A DNA stretch of 7,350 bases from Nocardioidaceae bacterium. Lineage in GTDB: Bacteria; Actinomycetota; Actinomycetes; Propionibacteriales; Nocardioidaceae. Both the position numbers and the translations under genes were made by a program. This document shows, in pieces, positions 5,828 through 7,350 of this stretch (within the stretch, counting starts at the first letter, position 1; the number at the start of each line of letters is the position of its first letter). The stretch is taken from contig JACCYS010000053.1 in assembly GCA_013696365.1 (NCBI GenBank), forward strand, positions 1-7,350, in the 5' to 3' direction. Below the pieces are notes generated by a model. That model made no database searches and was not told the origin of the DNA. It saw only the letters and a program-made list of their open reading frames with translations.

Positions 5828-6982
5828 TCAACCGGGTGCAGGCGCTGCACGCAGCCCCGTGCAGTCCTGCAGGCCATTCCACCTGGCGAGCGCTTCATCG
5901 GCTGCGACGCCTTCGAGTGCGGTGGGTAGCCCACCCTCCAGTTGGCCCGGTGTCCAGGTCGGGTGGGTGACCCGGTGACCGTCGACGGTCAACTCCAGCA
6001 CTCCGGTCTCGGCGGTCTGCCCGCCTGAGGAGTAGAACTGGAAGTTGCCGAGCCCGTAGTGGACGTAGGCACTGCCCATGTACCCACCGCCCAGCAGGAC
6101 ATGCGCGTGCTGCCCGACAACGACGTCGGCTCCAGCGCGTACAGCGTCATCTGCCACCGCGCGCTGGATCTCGGTCGGACACGCCATCAGGTCGCTGCCG
6201 TAGTGCATGTCAACGATGACGGTGTCGACATGCGGGCGGACCGCCCGGATGGCGGCAACCAGTGCGGCGTTGTCACCGTCGAGCGCCGTAGCAACGCCGG
6301 CCTGGTCATCTCCGGCCGACCAGGAGGCGACGAGGCTGGCATCGACCACCGCGGTGGCCGCCAGAAAAGCGATGCGCTGACCGTGAACCGTGGTGACCCA
6401 TGGCCGGAAGGCCTGCCCGGCGTTGCGGCCGATGCCGACGACCGGCATCCCCGCGTGCCTGGCGGCGGTGAGGGCGTCCGGCACGCTGACAGGCCCGTAA
6501 TCGAGACCATGGTTGTTGGCCATGCTGACCACGTCGATACCGGCCGACGTCAATGCATCGAAGACGACCGGGGGTGCCCGGAACACGTAGTCCTTCGGCT
6601 GAGGCACACCTCTGGTTGTGACCGCGGTCTCGAGGTTGACCATGGCGAGGTCGGCATTGGTCAGGCGCTTGGTGAGCGGGCCCATGGCGGTCGCCGGGTC
6701 GTCCAGCCGTGACTCGAGCGAGCCGGCAAAGTGCACGTCACCGGCGAAGGCGATACGTACCGGCTTAGTGGAATTGGTGGGCGTGGGCGGCTTGGAGGGT
6801 TTGGTGGGCCCTACCGAAGGTCTGGGACTGGTCGTCTCCTCCGACTGCGCAGACTGACTGGCAGACGTCGTCGACGTTTCGGCCTGGTCTGCCGCGGGGT
6901 CCGCAGGCGAAACGCTGCATGCCACAGCGCTCAGCGTCAGGCCGGCGACCACCAACGATCCCACCGATCGTGCCTTGTGCAC
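5828..6982 (-). CDS. CapA-family (PgsA-like) metallophosphatase-fold lipoprotein
   Basis: CapA-family protein of the calcineurin-like phosphoesterase fold, the family that includes the PgsA/CapA component of poly-gamma-glutamate capsule systems. The start is probably GTG 6982 (384 aa), which has a GGGGG run about 5 bases upstream and gives a compact signal peptide 'HKARSVGSLVVAGLTLSAVA' before Cys22. The frame remains open to a TTG at 7003. Cys22 in 'SAVAC' is a plausible but imperfect lipobox, so it is probably membrane-anchored outside the cell. It is followed by a Ser/Thr/Pro-rich spacer of about 50 residues. Domain motifs in order: 'IAFAGDVHFAG', 'MVNLETAV', 'SMANNHGLDYG', 'VDMHYGSD' (usually HWGxE), 'VVVGQHAHV' and 'HYGLGNFQF'. 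No pgsB/C or capsule synthesis genes are in view, so capsule synthesis should not be assumed. A cell-envelope hydrolase or binding role is inferred. Its 5' end lies 61 bases downstream of the tmRNA 3' end on the same strand, with no terminator seen between. Confidence 0.88.
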   Translation of the reverse strand: MHKARSVGSLVVAGLTLSAVACSVSPADPAADQAETSTTSASQSAQSEETTSPRPSVGPTKPSKPPTPTNSTKPVRIAFAGDVHFAGSLESRLDDPATAMGPLTKRLTNADLAMVNLETAVTTRGVPQPKDYVFRAPPVVFDALTSAGIDVVSMANNHGLDYGPVSVPDALTAARHAGMPVVGIGRNAGQAFRPWVTTVHGQRIAFLAATAVVDASLVASWSAGDDQAGVATALDGDNAALVAAIRAVRPHVDTVIVDMHYGSDLMACPTEIQRAVADDAVRAGADVVVGQHAHVLLGGGYMGSAYVHYGLGNFQFYSSGGQTAETGVLELTVDGHRVTHPTWTPGQLEGGLPTALEGVAADEALARWNGLQDCTGLRAAPAPG

Positions 6983-7042
6983 TGACACCCCCAACGAGTA
7001 CAACCGGCGGTGGACCCTGCGAAAGCGGTAGAGCTCGCGGTG

Positions 7043-7350
7043 TGGTGGAGCTGGCGGGAATCGAACCCGCGTCCTCCGACGTCGACTCAGGCATTCTCCG
7101 GGCGCAGTCCGCAGTGTCGTTTTCTCAGCCCCGGCGCTCGTACGGACACGTCGCCGACAGGCTCAGCCGCTGTTGATGTCCCGCCACGACCCCGCGGCCG
7201 AGTCGTGGCGGTGAGCCTCCTTGATGAGGCCGGCGACCGGGACGGAGGCGCTCCCGGGCCGACCCTTCGTTCACTGCTCAGGCAGCGAGAGCGAAGTCAG
7301 TGCGCTTAGCCTTGGCACTTGTAAGGTTCCACGGATCGTTTACGAGATAA
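7043..7350 (-). ncRNA. ssrA: tmRNA (transfer-messenger RNA), 5' end outside window
   Basis: This is the 3' roughly 308 bases of tmRNA, which rescues stalled ribosomes with SmpB and tags the nascent chain for proteolysis. The tRNA-like end is clear: the strand ends CAGCUCCACCA with an encoded CCA at 7043, and a T-arm at 7054-7070 has 5-bp stem GCGGG/CCCGC around UUCGAUU. The reading frame for the tag ends at TGA (7280-7278) and reads AKAKRTDFALAA from about 7316, matching actinobacterial tags that end ALAA. A 10-bp hairpin (7181-7190 with 7202-7211) lies where the pseudoknots occur. The 5' acceptor half and D-loop region should lie just past 7350. The resume codon GCC at 7316 is inferred from the usual 12-residue tag length; GCT at 7310 is an alternative. 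Confidence 0.95.
7278..7316 (-). other. tmRNA proteolysis-tag reading frame (AKAKRTDFALAA)
   Basis: Twelve codons plus TGA inside ssrA, reading Ala-Lys-Ala-Lys-Arg-Thr-Asp-Phe-Ala-Leu-Ala-Ala. The ALAA end is the degron seen by ClpXP-type proteases, and the KRTDF segment is typical of high-GC Gram-positive tags. Confidence 0.85.

Noticed and set aside
7043..7075. tRNA-like 3' end that might be called a tRNA gene
   Set aside because: The T-arm and CCA are not followed by an anticodon arm; the upstream sequence carries the ALAA tag frame and pseudoknot hairpin, so it is tmRNA.

Overview
The window is high-GC DNA with GTG and TTG starts, a 'KRTDFALAA'-type tmRNA tag and an actinobacterial-style [2Fe-2S] sucrase/ferredoxin-like protein. 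Together these point to a high-GC Actinomycetota chromosome. I cannot place it more precisely from sequence alone.

Layout, left to right. Positions 2-304 (+) hold the C-terminal end of an EAL (cyclic-di-GMP phosphodiesterase-type) domain protein cut by the window edge. Converging on it is a compact minus-strand operon of three genes, read from 2559 down to 324. It consists of a 64-residue peptide whose C-terminal half is an Asp/Ala/Thr pentad repeat, a JmjC/cupin_4 Fe(II)/2-oxoglutarate oxygenase, and a sucrase/ferredoxin-like thioredoxin-fold [2Fe-2S] protein. The genes are separated by 2 nt and by a 4-nt GTGA overlap, so they are probably translated together. Diverging from this operon across about 120 bp is a two-component system (2680-4498, +): an OmpR/PhoB-type response regulator and a membrane histidine kinase with overlapping genes. 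It is followed by a secreted protein of unknown function (4650-5726, +) that carries an internal duplication, then a strong hairpin/T-tract terminator. Converging from the right are a CapA-family metallophosphatase-fold lipoprotein (5828-6982, -) and the 3' three quarters of ssrA (tmRNA, 7043 to beyond the window end, -).

How the parts may work together. The most interesting unit is the peptide-JmjC-ferredoxin operon. A tiny repeat-bearing acidic peptide, with a strong Shine-Dalgarno sequence, sits directly ahead of an enzyme of a family known to hydroxylate protein side chains, and next to a possible electron-transfer protein. This organisation would fit a post-translationally modified peptide system, but that is inference. 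The two-component system may control the divergent peptide operon, the downstream secreted protein, or both. No input signal can be read from the sequence. EAL, CapA and tmRNA look like ordinary neighbours.
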